A DNA stretch of 20,630 nt, taken from contig JAMIIV010000155.1 in NCBI GenBank assembly GCA_035913415.1, positions 1 to 20,630 of the forward strand, written 5' to 3'. Every line of letters begins with the position of its first letter. The first letter of the stretch is position 1. The position numbers were made by a program, and so were the translations under genes. The notes beneath the pieces are model-generated. The model was not told the DNA's origin. It saw only the letters and a program-made list of their open reading frames with translations, and ran no database searches. Of this stretch, positions 7,006-14,408 are shown piece by piece. Source of the stretch: UBA5070 sp035913415. Its GTDB lineage: Bacteria > Fibrobacterota > Fibrobacteria > UBA5070.

Positions 7006-9096
7006 ATGTCGTCCCTGTTCCGCCTCGGGATTCTGGCCATGGCCTCGGCCCACGTTTCGGCCGCCACGCTCCACCTCAACCAGGCCGCGTTCGACTCCGA
7101 CGCGCCCAAGTTCGCCGTGCTGGAATCCGGCGCCGCGTGCGCCGGCAAGTCCTTCACGGTGCAGTCATCCGGCCAGGTGGCCTTCAGCGGCAAGCTGGGC
7201 GCCTGGCAGAATCCGGATTCGTGGTCCACGCAAGGCTATTGCGTGGCGCGTTTCGACACCCTGCGCAAGGCGGGCACCTACACCGTGGTGGTGGGCGCCA
7301 ACGAGACCGTTTCCGGATCGTTCACCGTGGGGCCGCAAGCCTTGGGTGAAGCCGCACTCCCCAAGCTGGTGGGGTATTTCACCAGTTCGCGTCAGAGCGG
7401 CCAGGCCAACAATCCAGGATCGCGGGCGACGGCGGGCGATACCAAGGTCGAGAAGGAGGGCGCGCCCGGAACGTCCTACGACGTGCATGGCGGATGGCAC
7501 GACGCCACCGGAGACGTCTCGAAGTACCTGAGCCACCTCTCGTACGCCAACTACATGAACCCCCAGCAGACCCCGCTGACCGTGTGGGCCATGGCGTTTG
7601 CCACCGAGAAGATTCCGGCGTTCCTGGCGGCCCAGTCGCTGACCTCGAAGGTCCGGCAAGAGGGACTTTGGGGCGCCGACTTCCTGGTGCGCATGCAGGA
7701 TGCCGAGGGGTACTTCTACATCACCGTCTTCGACGGCTGGGACACCTCCAAGACCAAGACCATCTGCGCCTTCGAAACCGACAAGGGAACCCGCACCGAC
7801 AAGTACCAGGCCGCCTGGCGCGAAGGCGGTGGTCTGGCCATCGCGGCGCTGGCGGCTGTGTCACGCTGGAACGTGGCGGGTGATCATCCCGCCACGAAGT
7901 ACCTGCAGGTCGCCGAGAAGGGCTACGCGCACCTGAAAGGGAAGACCGTCGGTGGCGTGTGCGCCTACTGCGACGATTCCAAGGAGAACATCATCGACGA
8001 CTACGCGGCCCTGATGGCCGCGAGCGAACTGTACCGCGCGACGGGGACGGCCACATACCTGACGGATGCCCGCACCCGCGCCCAGAGCCTGGTGGGCCGA
8101 TTGTCCCCCCGTGGTTTCTTCTGGTCGGATGATGCCAAGACGAGGCCCTTTTGGCATGCCTCGGACGCGGGTCTTCCGGTGATGGCCCTCACCCGCTACC
8201 TCGAGATCGATACGGCCGCGGGGGCGACCATCCGCCCCGCCATCGCGCGGCACCTGGACTACCTGCTGACGGTGACCAACGGTGCGCCCAATCCCTTCGG
8301 CGTGGCGCGCCAGACCTGGACGTCGGGATCTGTCGCCAAGGACGCGTTCTTCGTGCCCCACACCAACGAGACGGGGTATTGGTGGCAAGGGGAGAACGCG
8401 CGTCTGGCATCGCTCGCCGCGGCGGCCATGTACGGTGGGCGCGTGTCCGTCGGGCACGTGTCCCTGCCCCAGGGGGTGCCCGATTCCGTGGCGCGCTACG
8501 CCGCCGCGCAACTGGATTGGGTGCTGGGCGCCAATCCGAAGGGGCTCAGCTTCTTCCAGGGGCTGGGGCGCAACGCCGCCGAAGGGTATTACACCAAGAC
8601 CAACGGGCACTTCACGGGCGGCATCGTCAACGGCATCACCAGTTGCGACGCATCCCGGGCCGGCTGCACCGAAGGCACGGGAGTCGACTACCGGGTGGCC
8701 GGAGAATTCCCGATGAACGCGCCCTCGTACACCATCGGACCCTGGCTTTCGTGGCGCTGGACCGAACAGTGGCTGCCCCACTCCACCTGGTTCCTCACCG
8801 CTCTGGCCGCCCGCTACGACGAGGTCAGGGCCTTGCTGCCCACGGGGGTGGAACGAAGGTCCAGGGGTGTGGTGGCTCGCCCGCAGGTGCGTTTGGAAGG
8901 AGCCGTGCTGGCCATCGAGTTGCTCGAGCCCACCGGATCCACCCTGACCATCGACGTCGCGGATGCACGCGGCCGCCATGTGGCGCACGGAGCCCTGTTC
9001 GCCGGCGAAAGCCGTGCGCAGATCAAGCTCGAAGCGCCGGCGCAGGGGGTGCTGCTGGTGCGCGTCGGAGACATTTCGATGCGGCTGGTCCGGTAG
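7006..9096 (+). CDS. Secreted GH9 cellulase with N-terminal Ig-like domain and C-terminal sorting-like module
   Basis: A 696-residue protein. The signal peptide is residues 1-19 (cleavage near VSA/AT). Residues about 21-110 form the Ig-like CelD_N domain that often precedes GH9 (LHLNQAAFDSDAPKFAVL). The catalytic domain runs from about 115 to 610. Asp166 and Asp170 in GGWHDATGD are the expected base region, KYLSHLSYANYMNPQQ is typical of one GH9 subgroup, and Glu587 in RWTEQWLPHSTWF is the probable catalytic acid. GH9 enzymes invert beta-1,4-glucan linkages. The last roughly 70 residues (VADARGRHVAHG, then QGVLLVRV, ending RLVR) resemble a type A sorting domain. ATG at 7006 is preferred over an in-frame ATG at 6976, because it has AAGGA upstream and starts the signal peptide cleanly. 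Confidence 0.92.
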   Translation: MSSLFRLGILAMASAHVSAATLHLNQAAFDSDAPKFAVLESGAACAGKSFTVQSSGQVAFSGKLGAWQNPDSWSTQGYCVARFDTLRKAGTYTVVVGANETVSGSFTVGPQALGEAALPKLVGYFTSSRQSGQANNPGSRATAGDTKVEKEGAPGTSYDVHGGWHDATGDVSKYLSHLSYANYMNPQQTPLTVWAMAFATEKIPAFLAAQSLTSKVRQEGLWGADFLVRMQDAEGYFYITVFDGWDTSKTKTICAFETDKGTRTDKYQAAWREGGGLAIAALAAVSRWNVAGDHPATKYLQVAEKGYAHLKGKTVGGVCAYCDDSKENIIDDYAALMAASELYRATGTATYLTDARTRAQSLVGRLSPRGFFWSDDAKTRPFWHASDAGLPVMALTRYLEIDTAAGATIRPAIARHLDYLLTVTNGAPNPFGVARQTWTSGSVAKDAFFVPHTNETGYWWQGENARLASLAAAAMYGGRVSVGHVSLPQGVPDSVARYAAAQLDWVLGANPKGLSFFQGLGRNAAEGYYTKTNGHFTGGIVNGITSCDASRAGCTEGTGVDYRVAGEFPMNAPSYTIGPWLSWRWTEQWLPHSTWFLTALAARYDEVRALLPTGVERRSRGVVARPQVRLEGAVLAIELLEPTGSTLTIDVADARGRHVAHGALFAGESRAQIKLEAPAQGVLLVRVGDISMRLVR

Positions 9097-9176
9097 GGTC
9101 CTTCCGCTGGAGTCGCAGTTTCGTATTGTTGGGAAGGACACCTGGGTCGTCCCACTTTCGCTTTCCTGGAGCCCCC

Positions 9177-9770
9177 ATGTATTTGCCGACCATCATCGAG
9201 ACCACCGGCCGCGGCGAGCGCGTCTACGACATCTATTCCCGACTCCTCAAGGAGCGCATCATCTTCATCGGGACCGGCATCGACGACCAAGTCGCCAATG
9301 CCGTCATCGCGCAGATGATCTTCCTGGAATACGAAGACCCCGAGAAGGACATCATCTTCTACATCAACTCCCCGGGTGGTCTGGTCTCGGCGGGTCTGGC
9401 CATCTACGACACCATGCAGCACGTCAAACCAGACGTCAGCACCATCTGCGTGGGTTCGGCCGCCTCCATGGGTGCGGTCCTGCTGGCCGCAGGCGCCAAG
9501 GGCAAGCGATTCATCCTGCCCCACAGCCGCGTCATGATCCATCAGCCCGCGGGCGGCGCCACGGGACAGGCTTCGGACATCTCGATCACCGCCAAGGAGA
9601 TCCTGAAGATCAAGGTGCAGCTCAACGACATTCTTGCCCACCACACGGGCAAGGACAAAGCCGTCGTTGAAAAGGACACCGACCGCAACTTCTACATGAA
9701 CGCCACCGAAGCCATCGAGTACGGCCTGGTGGACAACATCCTTTCGCGCGACCCGAGGGCTCGGGGATGA
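9177..9770 (+). CDS. clpP: ATP-dependent Clp protease proteolytic subunit
   Basis: A 197-residue serine peptidase of normal length, beginning with the conserved N terminus IIETTGRGERVYDIYSRLLK. Ser97 lies in GSAASMGA and His122 in MIHQPAGG. The residue that aligns with the third triad member (B. subtilis Asp172) is Asn171 in DTDRNFYM, a substitution also known in Listeria ClpP1. ClpP forms a double heptamer chamber and degrades substrates unfolded by ClpX. The start is ATG at 9177; the upstream Shine-Dalgarno (CTGGAG) is modest. The stop overlaps the clpX start as ATGA. An 80-base gap separates it from the GH9 gene, where I see no clear promoter or terminator. Confidence 0.97.
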   Translation: MYLPTIIETTGRGERVYDIYSRLLKERIIFIGTGIDDQVANAVIAQMIFLEYEDPEKDIIFYINSPGGLVSAGLAIYDTMQHVKPDVSTICVGSAASMGAVLLAAGAKGKRFILPHSRVMIHQPAGGATGQASDISITAKEILKIKVQLNDILAHHTGKDKAVVEKDTDRNFYMNATEAIEYGLVDNILSRDPRARG

Positions 9771-11056
9771 GTCGGCCCGGGGTGCGGCAAACCCGCGTGC
9801 GCTGCTCCTTCTGCGGCAAACCCGGAGACGAAGTCGGACGCCTGGTGACAGGCCCCGACGGCGTCAACATCTGCGACGAATGCGTCGCGATGTGCCAGGA
9901 AATCCTGGTCCAGGAGAAGTCCCGACAGGAGCCCATGGCGGCCAAGGCCGGCGGGAAGCGCAAGCTTCCCACCCCCGCCGAGATCAAAGCCAACCTCGAC
10001 GAATACGTGATCGGCCAGGACGGCGCCAAGAAGGCGCTGTCGGTGGCCGTGTACAACCACTACAAACGCATCGCGGCCAACGGCTCGAGTGCCACCGCCC
10101 GCGGCGACGTCCAGGTCGACAAGTCGAACATCCTGCTGCTGGGCCCCACGGGCTCGGGCAAGACCCTCCTGGCGCAGACCATCGCCCGCCAGCTCAACGT
10201 GCCTTTCACCATCGCCGACGCCACCATCCTCACCGAGGCCGGTTACGTGGGGGAAGACGTCGAGAACATCCTCGTCCGGCTGTTGCAGGCCGCCGACTAC
10301 GACGTCGAGAAGGCCCAGCACGGCATCGTGTACCTCGACGAAGTCGACAAGATCGCCCGCAAGTCGGCCAACGCCTCCATCACCCGCGATGTTTCGGGTG
10401 AAGGCGTCCAGCAGGCGCTGCTGAAGCTCCTGGAAGGGACCATTTCCGCCATTCCCCCCAAGGGTGGCCGCAAGCACCCCGAGCAGACCCTCATCCAGAT
10501 GGACACGCGCAACATCCTGTTCATCTGCGGCGGCGCCTTCGACGGCCTCGAGAAGGTCGTCGGATCGCGTGTGAACTCGGCCCAACTGGGCCTGACCGCG
10601 GATCCGTTGACGCGCCGCTCGCGCGAGACCTCCGATCTGCTCCAGCAGTGCGAGCCGGAAGACCTGGTCCACTTCGGCATCATCCCCGAACTGATCGGCC
10701 GCCTGCCGCTGATCGTCGCCCTGCGCGAGCTCGACGAAGACGCGATGCTCAAGATCCTCACCGAACCCAAGAACGCTCTCGTGCGCCAGTACGAGCACCT
10801 TCTGAAGCTCGACGGCATCGAGCTGGTCTTCCAGGAAGAGGCGCTGCGCGCCGCGGTGCGGATCGCCCGCAAGCGCAAGACCGGTGCCCGCGGTCTGCGG
10901 GCCGTCCTGGAAGCCGCCCTCACCGACACCATGTTCGACGCTCCGTCCTGGAAGGACGTGGTGCGGGTCATCGTGACCTCCGAGACCATCGAACGTCGCG
11001 CCCCCCCGATCCACGAGACCGAGGCCCAGCGCTCGCGGAGGTCTTCGGCGGCATGA
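9767..11056 (+). CDS. clpX: ATP-dependent Clp protease ATP-binding subunit ClpX
   Basis: A 429-residue AAA+ unfoldase of standard length. The N-terminal zinc domain has Cys13, Cys16, Cys36 and Cys39 (CSFC, CDEC). Walker A is GPTGSGKT (126-133), pore loop 1 is GYVG (159-162), Walker B is IVYLDEVD (187-194) and the RKH loop lies around 234-237. FGIIPELIGRLP and the sensor-2 segment GARGLRAVLE follow. The ClpP-docking loop, usually I-G-F, appears as L-G-L at 274-276. The protein unfolds tagged substrates and feeds them to ClpP. Its ATG overlaps the clpP stop by 4 bases, and the Lon-like gene starts 20 bases downstream. Confidence 0.97.
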   Translation: MSRPGVRQTRVRCSFCGKPGDEVGRLVTGPDGVNICDECVAMCQEILVQEKSRQEPMAAKAGGKRKLPTPAEIKANLDEYVIGQDGAKKALSVAVYNHYKRIAANGSSATARGDVQVDKSNILLLGPTGSGKTLLAQTIARQLNVPFTIADATILTEAGYVGEDVENILVRLLQAADYDVEKAQHGIVYLDEVDKIARKSANASITRDVSGEGVQQALLKLLEGTISAIPPKGGRKHPEQTLIQMDTRNILFICGGAFDGLEKVVGSRVNSAQLGLTADPLTRRSRETSDLLQQCEPEDLVHFGIIPELIGRLPLIVALRELDEDAMLKILTEPKNALVRQYEHLLKLDGIELVFQEEALRAAVRIARKRKTGARGLRAVLEAALTDTMFDAPSWKDVVRVIVTSETIERRAPPIHETEAQRSRRSSAA

Positions 11057-11075
11057 GGCACCCCCGGAGCGCGCG

Positions 11076-12317
11076 GTGAGCGTCGCCGCCGCCGCGACTC
11101 TCGCGGACCTGCACCAGTGCCACGCCTCGGCCCGCGACGAGCTTCTCGATCTGGTCGAGAGCCGAGGTTTGATGGCGCATGTCCGGGTGGAAGACCTGCG
11201 GGAGACCTCGGGCCCTTTCCTGACCGCGCTGCGCCGCAGCACCGGCGCCGCCCGCTCCGACGAACCCGAACTGCACGTGGTGCTCCAAGGACCGTCCGGA
11301 ACGGGCAAGACCCATCTGGCCCAGAGTCTGCGCCAGGCCCTGGCAGACGTGGTGGGTGTGCGGATTCGCCGCGGCACCGAGACCGATGGCGCGGGGCCGG
11401 TGGTGGTCTGGATCGTGCGTGACGGAATCCGTCCGGAAGGCGTTCCCGCCACGGCACCGGTGGTGCGGGTGCGCGGACTCTCCTCCCGCGAGAAACGCCG
11501 TCTGCTGGTGGAACGCCTGGTGCCGCGCATCGCCCAGGCCCATGGGCTGGATCCCCGCTCCTTCCTCCCCGAGCCCGTGTTGGACTGTCTGCTGCGCGGC
11601 GGCGACCAGGAAGCCGGACTGCAGGGCGCCATCGGGCGCCTGGAACGGCTGTGCCGCAGGCGATCACGCGAGATTTCCGAAGGGCGGTCGCGCGACATCG
11701 ACGACGCCTGGATGCGCGCGGTCCTGGGCGCCGAATTCGCGCCGCTGGACGCGCCGGCGCGCACACTCCCGCCAGGATCCGTCCACGCGCCCATGGTGTC
11801 GTCGCGCGGCGGGGCCATCGCCCGCATCGAGGCTTTCGCTTCGGCGGGTCGCGGGAGGCTTCTGGTGACCGGCGCCGGTCCCCAGGCCGAGACGGCCTGC
11901 AAGGTGGCACGCACGCGTTTGCTGGAGCTGGCTTCCCGCCTGACGGTGCCCCCCGACTCCCTGCGCGAGATGGACTGGCACGTGCACGTCAGCGGCCCCG
12001 CCGGCCCCAAGGACGGTGCGTCGCTGGGGTGGCCCGTGTTGGTGGCCATGGCCTCCTTCCTGGCTTCGGTACCGGTTGACGCGGGATTCGGATTCACGGG
12101 CGAGCTGCTGCTTTCGGGCGAGCTCGTGACCGTGGGGTGGGTCGAAGAAAAATTCCTGGCCTGCGAACGCGAGGGGTTCGGTCGCTTGTGGATGCCCTGG
12201 TCGAACCTGGTCGAAGTGCCCTCCGACCCGGAGGCGCGCGGCGGGTGCGAGCCCACGGGAGTGGACCGCGACCTGCGGGCCCTCGAAATTCTCGGGCTGC
12301 TCCCGCGGAGGATGTGA
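11076..12317 (+). CDS. Compact Lon-like protease with degenerate ATPase module
   Basis: A 413-residue protein, about half the length of Lon. There is no Lon N-terminal substrate domain. Walker A is intact (GPSGTGKT, 72-79), but the chain passes within about 30 residues to a strand (VVVWIVRDG, 109-117) that best matches Lon sensor 1. The pore-loop and Walker B segments therefore seem to be missing. Residues 133-150 (RGLSSREKRRLLVERLVP) match the Lon GYTEEEK region. In the Lon motif EAGVR the sensor-2 Arg is replaced by Gln183 (EAGLQ). The protease domain is kept: Ser316 in PKDGASLG, TGE (341-343) and Lys359 in VEEKFLA. The 43-residue Ser-Lys spacing equals that of E. coli Lon. It occupies the usual lon position after clpX. 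GTG start, GGAG 6 bases upstream. ATP-independent proteolysis, as in LonC, is an inference. Confidence 0.82.
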   Translation: MSVAAAATLADLHQCHASARDELLDLVESRGLMAHVRVEDLRETSGPFLTALRRSTGAARSDEPELHVVLQGPSGTGKTHLAQSLRQALADVVGVRIRRGTETDGAGPVVVWIVRDGIRPEGVPATAPVVRVRGLSSREKRRLLVERLVPRIAQAHGLDPRSFLPEPVLDCLLRGGDQEAGLQGAIGRLERLCRRRSREISEGRSRDIDDAWMRAVLGAEFAPLDAPARTLPPGSVHAPMVSSRGGAIARIEAFASAGRGRLLVTGAGPQAETACKVARTRLLELASRLTVPPDSLREMDWHVHVSGPAGPKDGASLGWPVLVAMASFLASVPVDAGFGFTGELLLSGELVTVGWVEEKFLACEREGFGRLWMPWSNLVEVPSDPEARGGCEPTGVDRDLRALEILGLLPRRM

Positions 12318-13015
12318 TGGAAGACCTGATGGACACAATCCGTACCCGCGCCGCCGTGCTCGAGGAACGCATCGGGGCGGCTTGCCGCTCCGCCGGCAGA
12401 TCGCGCGACGAGGTGCATCTGGTGGCGGTGTCCAAACGGCACCCCGCTGAGGCCGTGGAGGCCGCCATGGGGCTGGGTTTGGCCGACTTCGGCGAGAATT
12501 ACGTGCAGGAAGCCCTAGAGAAGTTCCCGCGCCCCGGTGCCCGGCTGCACTTCATCGGAAGCCTGCAACGCAACAAGGTCCGCAAGATCCTGTCCGCCTC
12601 GTTTTTGGTGCACGGCGTGGGGTCGCTTTCCGTCGCCCAGGCGATCGAGCGCATTGCCGGCGAAGAAGGCCTGGAAGCGCGCTTCCTGCTGCAGCTCCAT
12701 CTGACCGGCGAACCCACCAAGAACGGACTGCTCGCCGACGAGCTTCCCGAGGTGCTCGAGGCCTGCCGCGGATTCCGCCACGCTCGTTTGCTGGGTTTCA
12801 TGGCCATGGCGCCGCTGGAGGGTGGTGCCAGCGCCGCGCCTCCCGTCTTCGGTCAGGCACGCGAGCTCTTCGAGTGCCATCGCGCGGCCTTCGGGCTGGA
12901 GGTGCTCTCGATGGGCATGTCCGAAGACCTGGAAGAGGCCATCGCGTGCGGATCCACCCATGTGCGGGTGGGTACGGCGCTGTTCGGCTCGCGCACCGGG
13001 CCGGGCCCGGCATGA
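12317..13015 (+). CDS. YggS/YlmE family pyridoxal-phosphate homeostasis protein
   Basis: A 232-residue protein of the PLPBP (YggS, PROSC) family. Lys40 in LVAVSKRHP is the pyridoxal-phosphate-binding lysine. DFGENYVQEALEK, LHFIGSLQRNKVRKI, LLGFMAMAP and LSMGMSEDLEEAI followed by HVRVGTALFGSR complete the expected motif order for a single-domain TIM barrel. These proteins bind PLP and balance the vitamin B6 and amino-acid pools; no catalytic reaction is established. The start is ATG at 12317, sharing one base with the Lon-like stop and preceded by GGAGGA. In Gram-positive bacteria this gene (ylmE) sits upstream of ylmG and divIVA, as it does here, although sepF and ylmH are absent. Confidence 0.93.
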   Translation: MEDLMDTIRTRAAVLEERIGAACRSAGRSRDEVHLVAVSKRHPAEAVEAAMGLGLADFGENYVQEALEKFPRPGARLHFIGSLQRNKVRKILSASFLVHGVGSLSVAQAIERIAGEEGLEARFLLQLHLTGEPTKNGLLADELPEVLEACRGFRHARLLGFMAMAPLEGGASAAPPVFGQARELFECHRAAFGLEVLSMGMSEDLEEAIACGSTHVRVGTALFGSRTGPGPA

Positions 13016-13293
13016 GCGGCGGGTTTCCCGGGTTCCTGCGCGACCTCGTCACCGCCCTGGGGGGTGCCGGGTTCGTGGCCTTCCTGCTGCGCTGGCTTTT
13101 GTCCATTCGCTCGTGGGCGCGCGGAAGCTCGTTCTTCCGGGCCCTGGAGCTTCTGACCGAGCCGTTCCAGACGCCGTTGCGCCGTCATCTCCCGCGCGCG
13201 GTTGGAATAGATTTGTCGGCGCCGCTGGCCGCGCTTCTTGCCGGGGCGGCCACCGTCCTTCTTCGAATTCTGCTGACCCGAGGCCAACCGTGA
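13012..13293 (+). CDS. YggT/YlmG family small membrane protein
   Basis: A 93-residue protein with two hydrophobic segments (about 13-32 and 68-88). Between them is the family-like stretch LLTEPFQTPLRRHLPR then GIDLSAPLAALLAG, matching the YggT pattern of a Pro-rich turn and an IDLSP-like motif before the second helix. YggT/YlmG proteins are inner-membrane proteins linked to division-site and nucleoid organisation; their mechanism is unclear. The ATG overlaps the yggS stop by 4 bases (ATGA), and the gene's own stop overlaps the divIVA start by 4 bases. The tract between yggS and divIVA is the usual ylmG position, which supports the call. Confidence 0.8.
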   Translation: MSGGFPGFLRDLVTALGGAGFVAFLLRWLLSIRSWARGSSFFRALELLTEPFQTPLRRHLPRAVGIDLSAPLAALLAGAATVLLRILLTRGQP

Positions 13294-13766
13294 GCATTTC
13301 TCCCCTGGACATCCGCAAGCAGGAATTCCAACGCGTCATGCGCGGCTACGACCCCGACGAGGTGCGTTCGTTCCTGGACCGCGTGGCTTCCGAGCTGGAG
13401 GCCGCCAAGGCCGCGACCGCCGCGCTGGACGAGAAACTCAAGGAGTCGGAAGACCGACTGGGGCACTACCGCCTGATCGAGCGCAACCTCCAGGATGCCG
13501 CGATCACCGTGCAGCGCGCCTTGGACGAGCGGGTCCGCGTCGCGGAGAAGGAAGCCGAACTGGTGGTCCGCGATGCCCATGTGCGGGCGCAGGCGGAAGT
13601 GTCGGGGCTCAACGAGCGCGTCACGCGCCTGCAGGGCGACATCGCCACCTTGGAAGCGCAGCGTGCGCACTACTTCGTGCGCCTGCGCGCCGTGGTGCGC
13701 TCCCAGCTCGATCTGCTCGAAGCCCTCGAAGGGGAAGCCCGGGAAGAGAAAGACGCCGGCGTTTGA
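13290..13766 (+). CDS. divIVA: DivIVA domain coiled-coil protein
   Basis: A 158-residue protein. The N-terminal DivIVA membrane-binding motif is clear: SPLDIRKQEFQRVMRGYDPD then EVRSFLDRVASELE (residues 4-37). The rest is predicted coiled coil (about 38-150), rich in Ala, Glu, Arg and Leu heptads, including the NLQDAAITVQRALDERV segment typical of the family. DivIVA proteins recognise negatively curved membrane at poles and septa and recruit division or polarity partners. GTG start at 13290, overlapping the yggT stop as GTGA. The stop overlaps the TTG start of the next gene. In a Gram-negative setting the partner set is unknown; the context suggests a role with YggT. Confidence 0.92.
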   Translation: MSISPLDIRKQEFQRVMRGYDPDEVRSFLDRVASELEAAKAATAALDEKLKESEDRLGHYRLIERNLQDAAITVQRALDERVRVAEKEAELVVRDAHVRAQAEVSGLNERVTRLQGDIATLEAQRAHYFVRLRAVVRSQLDLLEALEGEAREEKDAGV

Positions 13767-14320
13767 CTCCGTCCGGGGAGCTGCGCCTGCTCTCGGGCGA
13801 GGAAATGGCCCAGCTCCTGGAGGGGACGGTTCCCGACTTCGCGACCTACGAGCGGTTGCTGGTCGCGATCGAGGAAAAGACCTCCCGGATCGAGCAGGCG
13901 ATGCCCGATGCCTTCGCCTGCCGCTTAGGATGCCACCACTGCTGCCAGGCGGTCCCGACCATCTTGCCGGTGGAGTGGGCGTATCTGCGGGGCTTCGACC
14001 GGCTGCCTTCGGCTCCGCTGGTCTCCGCGCTGCATCCCGACGAGGCGCTGTGCCGCCGCTTGGAGCTCGACGGGCGATGCGCGATCTATGCGCGCCGGCC
14101 TGTTGTCTGCCGAACCCACGGCCATCTGCTGGTGACCGAGGCGGGGGACATCGACCATTGCCCCTGGAATTTCGAGGGGCTCGAGGAGGTCGATGACTCC
14201 CTGGTGTTCCGCCTGGAAGACCTGCACACCACCCTCTTGCGGGTGAATCTCGATTTTTTGCACCGCACTTGGCCAAGTCGATTCGCCGAATTGGCCAGTT
14301 GCAGAGTACGTTTCCATTGA
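13763..14320 (+). CDS. YkgJ family cysteine-cluster protein (predicted Zn/Fe binding)
   Basis: A 185-residue protein. CRLGCHHCC (Cys53, Cys57, Cys60, Cys61) and CAIYARRPVVCR (Cys106, Cys116) are the two hallmark clusters of the YkgJ/CxxCxxCC family (PF03692). Cys97 and Cys133 (DHCPW) are additional candidates. The family is annotated as zinc- or iron-chelating; the biochemical role is not established. The start is TTG at 13763, overlapping the divIVA stop as TTGA, with GAGAAAG upstream; an ATG at 13805 would shorten the protein by 14 residues. It is the last gene of the clpP-led run. The 88 bases before the tRNA (14321-14408) hold no gene or clear terminator that I can see. Confidence 0.85.
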   Translation: MTPSGELRLLSGEEMAQLLEGTVPDFATYERLLVAIEEKTSRIEQAMPDAFACRLGCHHCCQAVPTILPVEWAYLRGFDRLPSAPLVSALHPDEALCRRLELDGRCAIYARRPVVCRTHGHLLVTEAGDIDHCPWNFEGLEEVDDSLVFRLEDLHTTLLRVNLDFLHRTWPSRFAELASCRVRFH

Positions 14321-14408
14321 ATCGGGATCCTTCTCCATGGCAGGATCCAGGTTGAGGGGGTTCGGGGAAGGTGTGGCCGTTGTTACCTTTCTCTTCCTCA
14401 TGAGAAAA

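Noticed and set aside
4333..7074. A 913-codon minus-strand open frame across tig and GH8
   Set aside because: Antisense shadow; the plus strand carries clear trigger factor and GH8 motifs, and the minus translation is low-complexity.
7498..7515. Extra residue in the GH9 Asp motif (DATGD rather than DAGD) as a defect
   Set aside because: The DA(S/T)GD form followed by KYLSHLSYANYMNPQQ is typical of one GH9 subgroup, so it is not a loss.
9098..9139. GTCCTT...AAGGAC inverted repeat before clpP as a heat-shock operator
   Set aside because: Six-base arms 30 bases apart, no match to CIRCE or other heat-shock operators I know; likely chance.
9692..12442. A 916-codon minus-strand open frame across clpX and the Lon-like gene
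   Set aside because: It is the antisense shadow of strongly conserved plus-strand genes in GC-rich DNA; its translation is Arg/Ser-rich with no domain.
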